Assembly: GCA_009746045.1 (NCBI GenBank)
Contig: RPFO01000872.1
Span: 10,001-74,000, forward strand
DNA length: 64,000 nt
Origin: Mesostigma viride
Taxonomy: Eukaryota; Streptophyta; Mesostigmatophyceae; Mesostigmatales; Mesostigmataceae
Reading direction: 5' to 3'
A program made the position numbers and the translations under genes. Every line of letters starts with the position of its first letter. Position 1 is the stretch's first letter. Shown one piece after another: positions 1-11,900 of the stretch. The notes below the pieces were generated by a model. The model worked only from the letters and a program-made list of their open reading frames with translations. It ran no database searches and was not told the DNA's origin.

Positions 1-232
1 CATACGTTCTGCTCCCAGCCCTCATACTTTCTGCCCCCGTTCCTCTGACATTCTGCCCCTAATCTTCATACTTTCTGCCCCTGTTCCTCTGACATCCTGC
101 CCCTAATCTTCATACTTTCTGCCCCTGTTCCTCTGACATCCTGCCCCTAATCTTCATACTTTCTGCCCCTGTTCCTCTGACATCCTGCCCCTAATCTTCA
201 CACTTTCTGCCCCTATTTTTGTCAAACGTTCT
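1..232. repeat. 44-bp tandem repeat, about 5 copies
   Basis: A pyrimidine-rich unit containing CTGTTCCTCTGACATC recurs every 44 bp (near 37, 81, 125 and 169). Units differ by only one or two bases. The array runs off the left edge, so its full size is unknown. It lies upstream of the first recognisable exon of the adjoining gene and may be intronic. Confidence 0.85.
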
Positions 233-383
233 GCCCTTACTCCATCCGCTACTGGTATCTGAACATATCTTCCAAACAATAATTTACAAGTAAGGCTAGC
301 GTTTCGCCGCACTGATACCATTACACTGTCGTATACTCTGCCATGGTCGCGTCTACACGCGCTTGCTACTTGCATCCGCGCAG

Positions 384-3300
384 ATCATCTACGCACACAA
401 AAATCAAATCGTGGAACCGATCATGGAGCTTGCGGACGCCAGCACAACTGTGACCCACATCAGCGTGCACCGCCATGTGGGTGCGTCCTTGGCCTTGCAA
501 ACAAGCACTCTTGTGATTGCCCCACAGATTCTTGACGCGCCACGTGGGTGCGCGACGGTTGGGCATGGCACGTAGGCAAGTGGGCTTGTGCCCCCTTGCT
601 TGCTGCAGGGCTGCGGTGCGACACGTATGCACGCACACATGCACACGTGCTAGCATGCACATGCAAACACAGCTCAAGTCCATTCGTGCATGGGCACGGG
701 TGGGGCCAGGAAGGGGGCCAGGGGCAGAGTGGGGGCGGGGTTTACTGCATGTGTGTATGTTATGTAGGGGGGCAAGGGGAGTTGTCTCCTGCGACTTGCT
801 TGGATGGTATCATGGCGACAATGTAAGCGGACAGACCCAGCGCGACATGCAACGGGATTACCCAGGTCTCACGTGCACATACACACTACACACACAGGGA
901 TGCGCCGATGATGCGAGGGAACATGTGACCGAAAGGGGTAGCACATGCCACATCGTGGCCTGTTTCTCCAGCCGTGGAGCTCCATTCAGCGCCCCAGCCG
1001 AATCTGTGAAATTGCTGATGGACTCTAGAGAACTCACCAACACCTGGACTGGTTTCCTGGCCTCGCGTGGTTGTGTCCCCTGCACATTCCTGGTCCCAGC
1101 CAAGTACGTGAACGCGCTGATGGACCTGGAGGAAGAGCGCTCCCCCAAAGCCATGGCCGGCAGCCACCGCGCATGGGCCGAGTTTGGCTTCCGCACGGGC
1201 ATGCGCCTGCTGCTGGCATTGCTGGCACACGGCGCGGTAGGTGGGCCTGGTCACACAAGAAGAATGCATTCATGGTCACTAAATGAAGAAGTAATGAGGG
1301 GCAAGGAGTAATGAGGGGCATTTGCGTGCATGAAGACTGTGATGGCGCATGGTGCGTGTGTCAACTGGTGGTCGTGGTCACTCTATGTGTGACTAAGAGC
1401 CCGTTTACCTGTGTGGTGGCTATGGGCATGTGCTGCTGCTGACATCTCCCCTGTGTGTGCCAGGTGGCTGTGGTAGCCACATGGCTGACTGTGAGAGAAA
1501 CGGGGGAGAAAATATGTGAGGAACAGTAGGTGGGAGGTGCTGTGTGAGATGAGAGAAACTGTGAGTGAAAAAGTTTGTGAGAGATATTTCGTGCGATGAG
1601 AGAAAGTATGGGACTCTTGCATCGCCATGTGCTTGCGACGCATGCGGGTGATGTGGTTCCTCTGGGCAAGGGGCTACACCACTTTGCCAGGCAAACCCAA
1701 TACCGGCATATCGAGGTCTGCAGGTTGATGCCAGGAACTGCATCATCTCGAACATGTGCCGCGAATTTTGCTTAGGGTGCCTCGCAGGGTGCGCCATCAT
1801 GTGTGCCAGCGGCTGTAGTTTGTTGCCCTGCCCCTCCAACACCCCTTGAACAACCCCTTTGCATGAGAAGCCAGCCACTAAGATAGTAACCTGGGGGACA
1901 ACTATTCTAGCTTGTTAACCCCTATAGCGGCCATTGCTTGTTAACCCCAATAGCGGCCATGCTCTTCACCCACGTGAACATCCCCTTGCAGAAGAAGCCA
2001 GCGATTATCGGATTTGACCTGGGCAAGGAGGACAACCCGCTCTTCAACGGCCGCCGCAAGTGGAGTGGTGAGCACCCAGGAGCTTTTGTTTACCCACTGA
2101 TGATCTAATATACGTAATAATCTTGCCTCTTGTAGTACTTTAGTTTGAGTTCGAGCTCGGAGGTGCTGGGAGGTGCTGGGAGGTGCTGGGAGGTGTTCTT
2201 GTGCTCTTGTGCTCTTGGGCTCTTGGGCTCTTGGGCTCTTGGGCTCTTGGGCTCTTGGGCTCTTGGGCTCTTGGGCTCTTGGGCTCTTGGGCTCTTGGGC
2301 TCTTGGGCTCTTGGGCTCTTGGGCTCTTGGGCTCTTGGGCTCTTGGGCTCTTGGGCTCTTGGGCTCTTGGGCTCTTGGGCTCTTGGGCTCTTGGGCTCTT
2401 GGGCTCTTGGGCTCTTGGGCTCTTGGGCTCTTGGGCTCTTGGGCTCTTGCGCTCTTAATTGTGCTCTTGCGCTCTTAATTGTGCTCTTGCGCTCTTAATT
2501 GTGCTCTTGCGCTCTTAATTGTGCTCTTGTGCTCTTGTGCTCTTGTGCTCTTGTGCTCTAATTGTGCTCTTGTGCTCTTGTGCTCTTGTGCTCTTGTGCT
2601 CTTGGGCTCTTGGGCTCTTGCGCTCTTGGGCTCTTGGGCTCTTGGGCTCTTGCGCTCTTGCGCTCTTGCGCTCTTGCGCTCTTGCGCTCTTGCGCTCTTG
2701 CGCTCTTGCGCTCTTGCGCTCTTGGGCTCTAATTGTGCTCTTGTGCTCTTGTGCTCTTGTGCTCTTGTGCTCTTGTGCTCTTGTGCTCTTGTGCTCTTGT
2801 GCTCTTGCGCTCTTGGGCTCTTGTGCTCTTGCGCTCTTGGGCTCTTGTGCTCTTGTGCTCTTGCGCTCTTGTGCTCTTGTGCTCTTGCGCTCTTGCGCTC
2901 TTGCGCTCTTGCGCTCTTGTGCTCTTGTGCTCTTGCGCTCTTGCTTGTGCTCTTGCGCTCTTGCGCTCTTGCGCTCTTGGGCTCTTGTGCTCTTGGGCTC
3001 TTGTGCTCTTGTGCTCTTGTGCTCTTGGGCTCTTGGGCTCTTGGGCTCTTGTGCTCTTGTGCTCTTGTGCTCTTGGGCTCTTGGGCTCTTGGGCTCTTGG
3101 GCTCTTGCGCTCTTGCGCTCTTGCGCTCTTGCGCTCTTGTGCTCTTGCGCTCTTGCGCTCTTGCGCTCTTGGGCTCTTGTGCTCTTGTGCTCTTGCGCTC
3201 TTGCGCTCTTGCGCTCTTGCGCTCTTGCGCTCTTGCGCTCTTGCGCTCTTGCGCTCTTGCGCTCTTGCGCTCTTGCGCTCTTGCGCTCTTGCGCTCTTGC

Positions 3301-3972
3301 GCTCTTGCGCTCTTGCGCTCTTGCGCTCTTGCGCTCTTGCGCTCTTGCGCTCTTGCGCTCTTGCGCTCTTGCGCTCTTGTGCTCTTGTGCTCTTGTGCTC
3401 TTGCTTGTGCTCTTGTGCTCTTGTGCTCTGGTGAAATCCATCTCAAGTGTTCTCTTGCCCTGAATGTTGGTCCTAGACTCTAATTGTCAAATGTTGCAGT
3501 GGCAACTATTTGATGAAGTCTTTGCGCACGTCCGCATCCCGACTCGGGTTGCAGCTATGTACTGATTCTTGTGTGCGTGCGGTGGGTCAGGAGGAGGTGG
3601 GGCTGGAGAACAACTTGAGGGTTGGCTGGTTGGTGTACAGAATCGGGGGGTGGTATGGGGGGGTGGGGGGATGGGAAGCGGGAGGGGCAGGTAGGCAGGG
3701 TGCATTAATCTTGCTCGGAATTCTGGTGTAGTAAAATATGTTTACACAGTTACTGCCACAAGCTTCCATGATAACGAATTTCCACGGGCATGTGTACTTT
3801 CGTTAGTGACAACAACCACTGTGCATAAACGGGCTACGTGAATGCATGCGTGTGTGCACCCCCTTGGCCGCCTGCAGCTGCGGGCGACGCGTTCAAGTAC
3901 CTCCCAGAGACACTCATCCTGCAGGACATGGTCAAGGGGGGGATGATTGTGGACCTGATGGATGCCAGCTAG
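384..3972 (+). CDS. unidentified protein, C-terminal exons of a multi-exon gene
   Basis: Four exons can be joined with matching phases: 384-480 (after CGCGCAG, before GTGCGT), 998-1236 (before GTAGGT), 1992-2067 (after CCTTGCAG, before GTGAGC) and 3878-3972, ending in TAG. The joined product is about 168 aa and includes IIYAHKNQIVEPIMEL, GFDLGKEDNPLFNGRRKW and, close to the end, FKYLPETLILQDMVKGG. I do not recognise the family, and no signal peptide or membrane segment is visible beyond a short Leu-rich stretch (MRLLLALLAHGA). The 5' end must lie to the left of the window or in exons I did not find. The 1.8-kb last intron is mostly minisatellite. Phase agreement at all three joins (1, 0, 1) is the main support. 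Composition and motif content look coding only inside these exons. Confidence 0.6.
2159..3429. repeat. 8-bp minisatellite (GCTCTTGN family), about 150 units
   Basis: After three 10-bp AGGTGCTGGG units, an octamer repeat runs for about 1.2 kb. The units differ at one base: GGGCTCTT fills the first 230 bp, then TGCTCTTG, CGCTCTTG and GGCTCTTG types alternate in blocks, followed by a long pure CGCTCTTG block (about 3190-3375). A few units carry AATT insertions (2456-2560, 2730) or a 4-bp CTTG slip (2943, 3403). Because 8 bp read three times gives 24 nt, all frames on both strands stay open, which creates false ORFs of over 300 codons. The array lies in the last intron of the 384-3972 gene. Confidence 0.97.
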
Positions 3973-4700
3973 CAATGCCAGTCTCTTGACTTTTCTTGCC
4001 GTCGGGCCCAAGGATACCAACAAGGAGGATGCCAAGAATGTATATCAAAGAGACAACCAACGCAGGCCAGAAATCGTGCTGATCTAGGCACTTGGGCCAC
4101 AGTGATTCTATCTGCATAGATCTGGTAGGAATTTGCGGGGATCTAGCGAGACAAGAATGTGGTGTATGTCATACGGTGCCACATGCCTAGCGCATGCCCA
4201 ATTCCAGCGCATGAAGCTGGCGGTGCTCAAGGTTTGGCATTTATTGTTGGAAAAGGGCTGGCCTGCCAAAACCTGGTGCATGGAGCTCCCATGCCAATGT
4301 CAGCTGGGGGGCATTTGCCATGCATGCACTTTGTGCAGGGCCTCAGTCCATGCCATCTTGTCTGGCATGCCTCTGGCCACAACACCTTGAAATGGCCTTT
4401 TTTTTACATAAATTCTGGCCCATGGCAAGTTTATGGTTGGATTGACCTAGGATTGGATCCCACGACTCCCCGGGATGTGTCTGGCTAGTGGTGGAGTAGT
4501 TGAGTCAAAATGTTAAGTTTACGTGGTATTCCCTGCTTAAGTTAACTCCAGATCCAAGGCCAAAACTGGCCACCTAAACCACTTGCACTTGCATAGCAAC
4601 AATAATTGATATCAGATTATGCTGTAACTTTGCAAGGGTGACGAATACGAGTTGTTCTGACCTTGTACAAAGTTCTAGGGCATTCGGAGCCCTATTTAGT

Positions 4701-4907
4701 GACAAATGCTAGCAAAATAGTGCTAGCATTTGTCGTAAATGGCAATTTTTAATTAATATTAAATCCAAATAATGTCAGAATGACACCCAAACCTATTGTC
4801 ATCATGCCAACACCTGACACAGGGTCCCCACAATTCATGTGCAAAAATTCAGATCATACGGAGCCCAAAATGGTGACATTTGCCTGCATTTGTCACCATT
4901 TTGGCTC
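4701..4907. repeat. two perfect or near-perfect hairpins
   Basis: At 4701-4734 a 14-bp perfect inverted repeat (GACAAATGCTAGCA) has a 6-nt spacer. At 4861-4907 a 17-18-bp inverted repeat starting GAGCCCAAAATGGTGACA has a 12-nt spacer and one bulged base. Both stems contain TGACA-type sequence next to CGGAGCCC, so they may be two parts of one old MITE. No coding content. Confidence 0.6.
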
Positions 4908-5399
4908 TTTTTTATCACAATTTTAACAACACTAACCACCAAGACACTCCCCAAGCTAGGGCACATCATGTTAATTCTTTGCAGGCAACTCAAGAATGAC
5001 TAGTACAAACAGCGTGCAAAACCTTGGGGCATGTGAATGCCTGAGTGGTGACCATAGCTAGCAGAATGTATAATGTAAGGTAGACATTGCCAGTATGCCA
5101 CATTGCTGTGATGCGCAGTGCACGTCCATATATACCCCATAACACCATACCTTTAAACTACTTGGCACATTGCAAAATGGGAAGGAAAGGTGGACAATAC
5201 ATGCCACGTCACTAGAACACAGCCATTTGGTTGCTACCAACACGCACCATGCGTGATATATACGTGTAATACATGTCAAGAACATGCCGAGCGAACATCA
5301 AGGTGAAGTGACACCCAGCCGCTGGCACATGTCACCTGGCATCCACGTATGCTCACGTGATATGGAATTGGCATATCCCATGTCTCCATCTCTTGTGCT

Positions 5400-6620
5400 T
5401 TGTGGGCACCGAGCCACCCATGCAGTAACCCACCCATGCAGCCACCTGGTCACCCACCCAATGAACTGCTTACACTCTTGCGCGCCCGTGCACCCAGCCA
5501 CCCACACGTCCACCCACCTAGTGACCAAAGCCAGCCAGCCAGCCGTGCACGTGCTAACCCACCTTATTATATAACCACGCATGCACCTAGGCACCCAACC
5601 AGCTTAACCAACCCACTTGGACATTCACCCACCCAGCAAGGCACCTGCGCTTGCAACCCACACACCTATAATAGGTAATAAGGAAGCACTCACCCATCCA
5701 ATGAGCCAACCACCCAACCACCCAACCACCTAAACACCCAGCCAGCATGCCCCATATGCACCATCCGGCCACCCACCCTTGACCCACCCACCCACCCACC
5801 CACTCAACCACTCAGTGCCCCCCCACCCTTATACCCACTGACCCACCCACACATGCACTTTCTCAGCCAGCCACCCCCCACCTCACCCCCAACCTGCACA
5901 GCCCTTCACCAGCGATATCAGGTGAGTCGGTCCCAACCATAAACCCACCCACGCATCCATATCTGTGCGCCCACCCGCCCATCTACCCGTCCCTTCGCCC
6001 ACCGACCCACACCTAGTCATCTACACATCCACCAGCCACCAACCACCAATGGCCCATCCACCAACCCACCCACCCACACGCATCCCTAACCACCCAACCA
6101 CTAACCCACCATCCTCAAACCCATGCAATTGTTTCACTCACACATCTAACTACCCACCCACTTAGGAGTCTCCAAAGCCTATCATCACGCAGACACCTGG
6201 CCATCTGCCTACAACCGATCACCCTAACACTCGTCTACCCATCATGACCAGCCACCCATCCACCCACCCTCTCCACCTGCCTGTGCTCCCAGCTACTCGG
6301 CCAGCCATTTACCAAGGCATCCACCTTTCAGCCAGCCACCTGCCATTGAACCCACCCATGTCTAGGAATCCCTTGAAGCATCTACAGCCTAAGCCTCCCA
6401 CCCAAGACTTCCAGGGCAACTGAACAACCAACCAACCAATCAACCAGCTACACAACTACCTAACCACCTAACCACTCAACAACCCGATCACCAAACCACC
6501 TAACCACCCAACACCCAAACCAGCCAGGCATGTGCCCGCCCATTTGCCCTCGCACGCCCGCACCATCAGGTCCCTCCATACACGCCCCGTTCACCTAGCC
6601 AGCCACACACCTAGCCAGCC
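5400..6620. repeat. CCCA/CCAACC-rich low-complexity tract
   Basis: More than 1.2 kb is dominated by short irregular CCACC, CAACC and CCAGC words on the + strand (Pro/Thr/His-rich when translated). It is not a clean tandem array. The strong strand asymmetry (C-rich, G-poor) is its only clear property. Confidence 0.7.
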
Positions 6621-7828
6621 ACCTGCCCAACTCACGCATGAAGTCAACGTTAGCCATGCATGGCCTCACGTTGCATCACTTGCATTGCATGGGTAGTTTG
6701 CATGAGGCAGCTTCCATCTCGTTGTCAGCAACTGAAAAGGCTCTTTCTTTACTTTAATGAATGAGCAACAACGTTGGAAACGTTATCCTATCCCTCTTTA
6801 AAACAGTCTTTAAATCAGAAAGACGAGGGCAAATATCTGGACAAGGTGGCAATAACCACTGCAAAATGCACTTGAGAACGTCTTATTAATCCAGCTCTCT
6901 ACCCTTTGAGAAGCTGCCTTGCGTTAGCAGCGATCCTGGGCCCTCTAGCTCGCTCACCTCGCTTAATCTGCGCTTCTTTATGGCTGCCGGGAGATGCGAA
7001 GCTTGAACCCAGCGTGTCGTGGCGAGGTCCTCTGCCCGGCCCATCACACCTCGAAACCGCATGCCGACTAATTAAAAACGATGCCCCCCTTTGCCTTTTG
7101 TATCGGGCGTCAAAAGAACGATAAACTCGCTTGGAAAACACTGTCGCAAAGAGCTTTCTACAGGCATTATAAGCAATTTTCGCAGTTTTTACCGCACTTA
7201 TTGCACAGCCGGGAGACCATTAGGGACCTTTGCGCGGAATCTCGTGCACGCCATATGTCCTGCTGGCTTATTGCCGCAGGCTGGCAGTATAGGAAGGTCG
7301 GGCATAGCCTAAAGAGGTAATTATCTGACGATAAAGATATGCATTGCATGACGCAAGAAACAGACGGATTTCGCACCCCCCAGTTTATTCACGCAAATGC
7401 CGGAAAATTAAAAGCGAAACTCAAAAAACGAAAACACTAACCTCTTCGGGAATATTATAACGAACAAGCTGAGCTATCGTGCCGGGTTTTTCGTTTCCTC
7501 CCGTATCCAGACCGTGAGACACGTACCACCGAGAAATCTGGATTTCGCGAAAAAAATTGTGCGCTGCAAAAAAAATATTTGTCCCGCTCAATGCCCTCGT
7601 CGCAATCACAGCGCATATCATTCCAAACTTATTCCATGGATTAATCGTGATGTAAGCTTCGTTTTGACACCTCAGGCGGCTGAAATGACGCAGGTTTCAG
7701 AACGCTAGCTGATGCTCGACCGCCATGGGTGTTTTCGTCGTTTTCGTCTCACGCGGCGCGGGAAAAATCTAGATCTCGGACGAAATCCGGACAATAATTT
7801 ATGTCAAAATTTGGCGGGTTCGGGGTGT

Positions 7829-7953
7829 TGTGGCATGAAGGAGAAAGGGGGTCTCTGTCCTTTCTTCCTGTTGTGCACATACAGGGATTAAAAGCACTCC
7901 GGTGCTCCGTGACTCCCCAACGGGAGCACGAGAGTTATAATTAATTAATTAAT
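7829..7953 (-). mobile_element. solo end of a TTAA-associated foldback element
   Basis: The segment matches in inverted orientation the terminal region of the element at 27647-28853, with shared words GGGATTAAAAGCACT, GTGCTCCGTGACTCCCCAAC and GGGAGCACG. It ends next to an AATTAATTAATTAATT tract. No matching second end was found upstream, so this is a truncated copy. Confidence 0.7.
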
Positions 7954-8965
7954 TGTCTGGCAGGCAAACACTTCGATAAAAGTAGTAAAACGATCATATC
8001 CGGGATTACCAATCCTGAGTGCTGATCGAGATGTGCAATTGTGATGTGAAACTATTTCTGATCAAACAGCCAATGCTCTGGCCTGTAAATATTACACCAT
8101 GCCCGACTTTTAGAGACCAATAATGATGGGCATTGTATGGCTCAAGCATGAGTACACTTTTTCGAATGTGGCAGCAGAAAAGAAATATACTCTTTGTGGC
8201 AGTACTTCATGGGGATGGGGTAAATGCCAACATATTCTTAACGTTCAGGCAATATTAACTTTGAATCCCTCCATTACTCACAGCCCTCTTGCCAGGCCTT
8301 AGCGCTCTGAAACATCATGCATGCAGGCCGGTGGTGCATGCAGGTGCACTTTGTGCACCCAGAGCAGGCTGGTGTAGTTTACACCCTACCCTTGCAGGAA
8401 GTAGCCCAGAATGTAGTAAAAGCCATATGCCCCTTCTCAGGGATATGTGCTACATGTACGCCCAACAGAGATATGTTACAATTTAATTTGATTTAATTTA
8501 ATTTAATACTCACAGGGTGCCTGTTTCTGCTCCTATATCACGCAACCGTGAATCTTCGCAAGTACATGCAACAACCCATACGCTACCTTGCAACAACCAC
8601 ATGTAGCCATCTTTATTCGCCACGAATCAAGGCGAGGGCTGCTTGCACAACATATCATACATGCCATACGTGTACGCGCCCTTACTGTTTGAGACAACCA
8701 CAGCCAGGACCTGCAAAGCTGCATGCCTTAAGTACACAAGTAAAAAATTTCAGAAAGCCAAGCAAGCTGTCCCTTGGCAGCCGCACTGACTGCTTGTCAG
8801 TTTCCACCGCGTGCCCCGATCATCGCTATGCCCCAATCATCCCAAATATAGCCGTGTTTGTTCTCCAGGTCAAAAGGAAGTCAACTCACGGGTCTTACAC
8901 CGCATGGAGGTTGACACCCATGGCTACAGCACAGCGTAGTCTTGAGGCAAACCGCCGTGACATTA

Positions 8966-11900
8966 TCAGTTTGTCTTCCGGCAGCAAGCCTTCCCGTTCA
9001 TCTCCGCCGCCGGCGTGGACTTGGGCAGCTGCGGGCCGCGGTACCCACCCGCATCTGCAAACTTGCTCCCTGTGGCGCTGCTCTCGGCTGCCCCACTGCC
9101 CGACCCACCCGCGCGCAGCAACGGTGCAGACTCCTGCGCCTCGATGTCATCCGTGGCCGCCGAGTATCCACCAATGGGCTTCTTGGCAGCACACGCACCA
9201 CCGGCCGCTGCAATCCCATGCCCGTGGTTATGCCCATGCCCGCACGTGTGCCCCGCCCCATGCGCGTGGTTATGTTCGTGCGCGTGTGCGGGGTTGTGAC
9301 CGCCCCAGTCCCTCCCGGACCCGTGCGGGTGCGCGTGCGCACTGCGCTCCATCACCTGGTCCTCCATGCGCGTGACCAGCTCCTTCCAGGGGTCCCTGGA
9401 CGGCTCGTCGGACAGCGCGCCCTGGATGCAGAACTCGCGGTAGTTGTCCACGCAGCCGCGGTCAAACGGGTTGTGGAAGAAGCCGTTCAGGCCGCGCAGG
9501 TAGTGGTAGCGGTGCACATTGGCCACCTCGTTGGTCGTCATGTTGCGCGCGATCTGGCATGTGACAGATGATGGGGGGCAGAGATAGGATAGAATGGGGA
9601 GCGGGGGTAAAGACCGGGGGGGGAGGGCAAGACAAAGTGTTTTGGGTGGCAGGCCAGCAGAGAAAAGCAGTGCTAGAATTAGCATAGCTGCTGACCAGGT
9701 GCGTGGCAGCAGAAGTGGCAAACAATGTCAGCGATGCAGTACACAGGATGGATTGGAGAGTCCAGCGGCGAGTGGGGCTTGTGAAGGGAGTGAAAGGGCC
9801 TACAAAGCCCATGGAACCATCAACAGCGTATCCCTCATCCAAGGTGTTGCCTTTCACATGATCCACAACATTTGAGCAAACGTGGCGGGCAGATGTAGGC
9901 ACCCGTTGGTAACCTGCTCACCATACCAAAGGCCACAAAGCACGTGAGCAAGACCTTCCTGTTGCGGTAGACTTCTCCCTGGTTTCGCCCATTTCTTATC
10001 ATCCTGCATTCCTTATGTACCTCGCTATGAATCTACTACATCACTAGAACACTTGTGTGACTAATTACCGGATCTCAGCTTTGGTTGCCTCCCGTGGATG
10101 ATGGCAAACAGGAAACCCCTACAAAGGTGCAGGTCATCCCATCCAAAAACGCATTCACTCCCGGCCGCACATCACGGCTGCTCGCAAGCACATGCACGAG
10201 TGACCCACCCACTGTACCAAGAACTCACATCTCTCTGCTAACGGCTGAAAGGCTGTTAAAAATAGCACCCACAGTCAAGACTACCCACCCCCGCTCAAAC
10301 AAAAATGTCATGCCCACCTTCCTGCTAACCATGCCCAGCTTCCTGCTAAACGTGCCCATCCTCCAGCCCTACTACCCACCTGGGACCCCTGCACAATGGC
10401 CAGCGCCGCGACGCTGAAGAGCAGCGAGATGTCCCCCAGCAGGAAACCGAACAGGCCACCGTGCGCGACCACCTTGTCGGCAAAGCCGAGCGGCGCCGCA
10501 CCCGAGGACAGGCGTGGGCTGTCCATGGACACGCCTGGGGAGAAAGGGGGGTATATATACAGACATACGTGGACAAACAAACGTTGAAGAAAAGACAAAT
10601 GAGATGGCAAATGAGATAACTGTGTTAGTGGCCACGGTGTGCTGACATCACGTGTCAGACGAGGAAAAAGGACATTGTGCAGACAGCAATAGGGAGGAGG
10701 CTGGGATGGGCGAGCTGCTGTGTGGGGAGTAGAACATGTGGACGACTGTATGACAATGATCTTTGCATAACAAGAGTGGCAGTTGATGGCAAGGCTGGGG
10801 CCAAGCCGCCAAGGTCAAACACCGCACACAAGCACGCGTACGCCATCCAAGACCTTGGATGTTAGCGGTAGTCGTATATCACTGCATATATGACAAGCAT
10901 ACATAACATTTGAGTTAGTCATATATCACTGCATATATGACATGCATACATCACATTTGAGTTAGTCACATATCACTGCATATATGACATGCATACATCA
11001 CATTCGTGTTAGTCATATATCACTGCATATATGACATGCATACATCACATTTGAGTTAGTCATATATCACTGCATATATGACATGCATACATCACATTTG
11101 TGTTAGTCATATATCACTGCATATATGACATGCATACATCACATTTGTGTTAGTCATATATCACTGCATACATGATGTTATATGCAGTGACATGGCCATG
11201 TGGCACGTCACTGCATTCAAGGCACAACAAGAACTGTGGAAGCAGGCAAAGCCAAGCGCTACGTTTGGCAAGGTAACTGCCTCATAATCTAGCCACACAA
11301 GCCGCCTCCCTCCTGGCACGGTACATATCATCAAGTGACAGGTCAGCGCTCCACAGTACTCACGGTAAATGGCGACGCACGCGGACAGCAACATGGAGCA
11401 CATCTCCACCACCAGCATCATGAAGAAGTACCAGCGGTTACGCTGCAATACAGCACACAGGGCACGGGGAAACAACGGTAAAGGAACAGCCCAAGCATTG
11501 TAACCGATTCAATAAGTGCTTTATAAAAACATACTGTGGCAACAGTCTGCGTGATGCAAGACATGCCGCACGCCTCACAACACACCTTACTAGAGGTCAC
11601 TAGCTGTGCGAAGTCGATTCAGCATGACAGCTTTGAAGCTGGTGGCCGCGAGGCATGACACGGCATTTGAGGATTAGATTAGGGTGCCTAGTCAAGCTCA
11701 GAGGACCACAGCATATCCAGGAAACGACAAGTACGTTACATGATGAAATACATCATACGTCATCATCCTACCCCCTCCATGCTCGCCCTGCGTCTTCATT
11801 GGCTAAGGACACGCGCTTACCCTGCCCACGCAGTTGCCGATCCAGGGGCAGTGGTGGTCAAAGTGCTCCACGCATCGGTCGCACACGCTGCAATGCTTGG

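Larger units (their letters stand above)
3973..8965. other. intergenic region without a recognisable gene
   Basis: No exon-like open frame with splice signals or recognisable protein similarity was found on either strand. The stretch holds two hairpins (4701-4907), a CCCA-rich low-complexity tract (about 5400-6620), an AT-richer segment of unknown origin (about 6640-8110) and one end of a foldback transposon (7829-7953). The last few hundred bases before 8966 are presumably the 3' untranslated region of the palmitoyltransferase gene. Confidence 0.6.

Noticed and set aside
1069-1099. A phase-compatible 31-nt intron inside the 998-1236 exon
   Set aside because: Too short for a spliceosomal intron in most algae, and the uninterrupted frame reads as plausible protein.
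517-1311. 264-codon continuous frame
   Set aside because: Only 998-1236 looks coding and has fitting splice signals; the first half is low-complexity GT-rich sequence and the frame runs past a good GTAGGT donor.
2145-3483. Open frames of up to 334 codons on both strands (Leu/Cys/Ser/Ala or Arg/Lys/Gln/Glu repeats)
   Set aside because: They result from an 8-bp repeat without stop codons in any frame; no start context, no flanking coding sequence, and they lie in an intron.
8548-9721. Long + strand frames (such as 8548-9375) opposite the last palmitoyltransferase exon
   Set aside because: They are antisense shadows of a GC-rich, His-coding exon; the - strand carries the conserved TTNE region in the correct splice phase.
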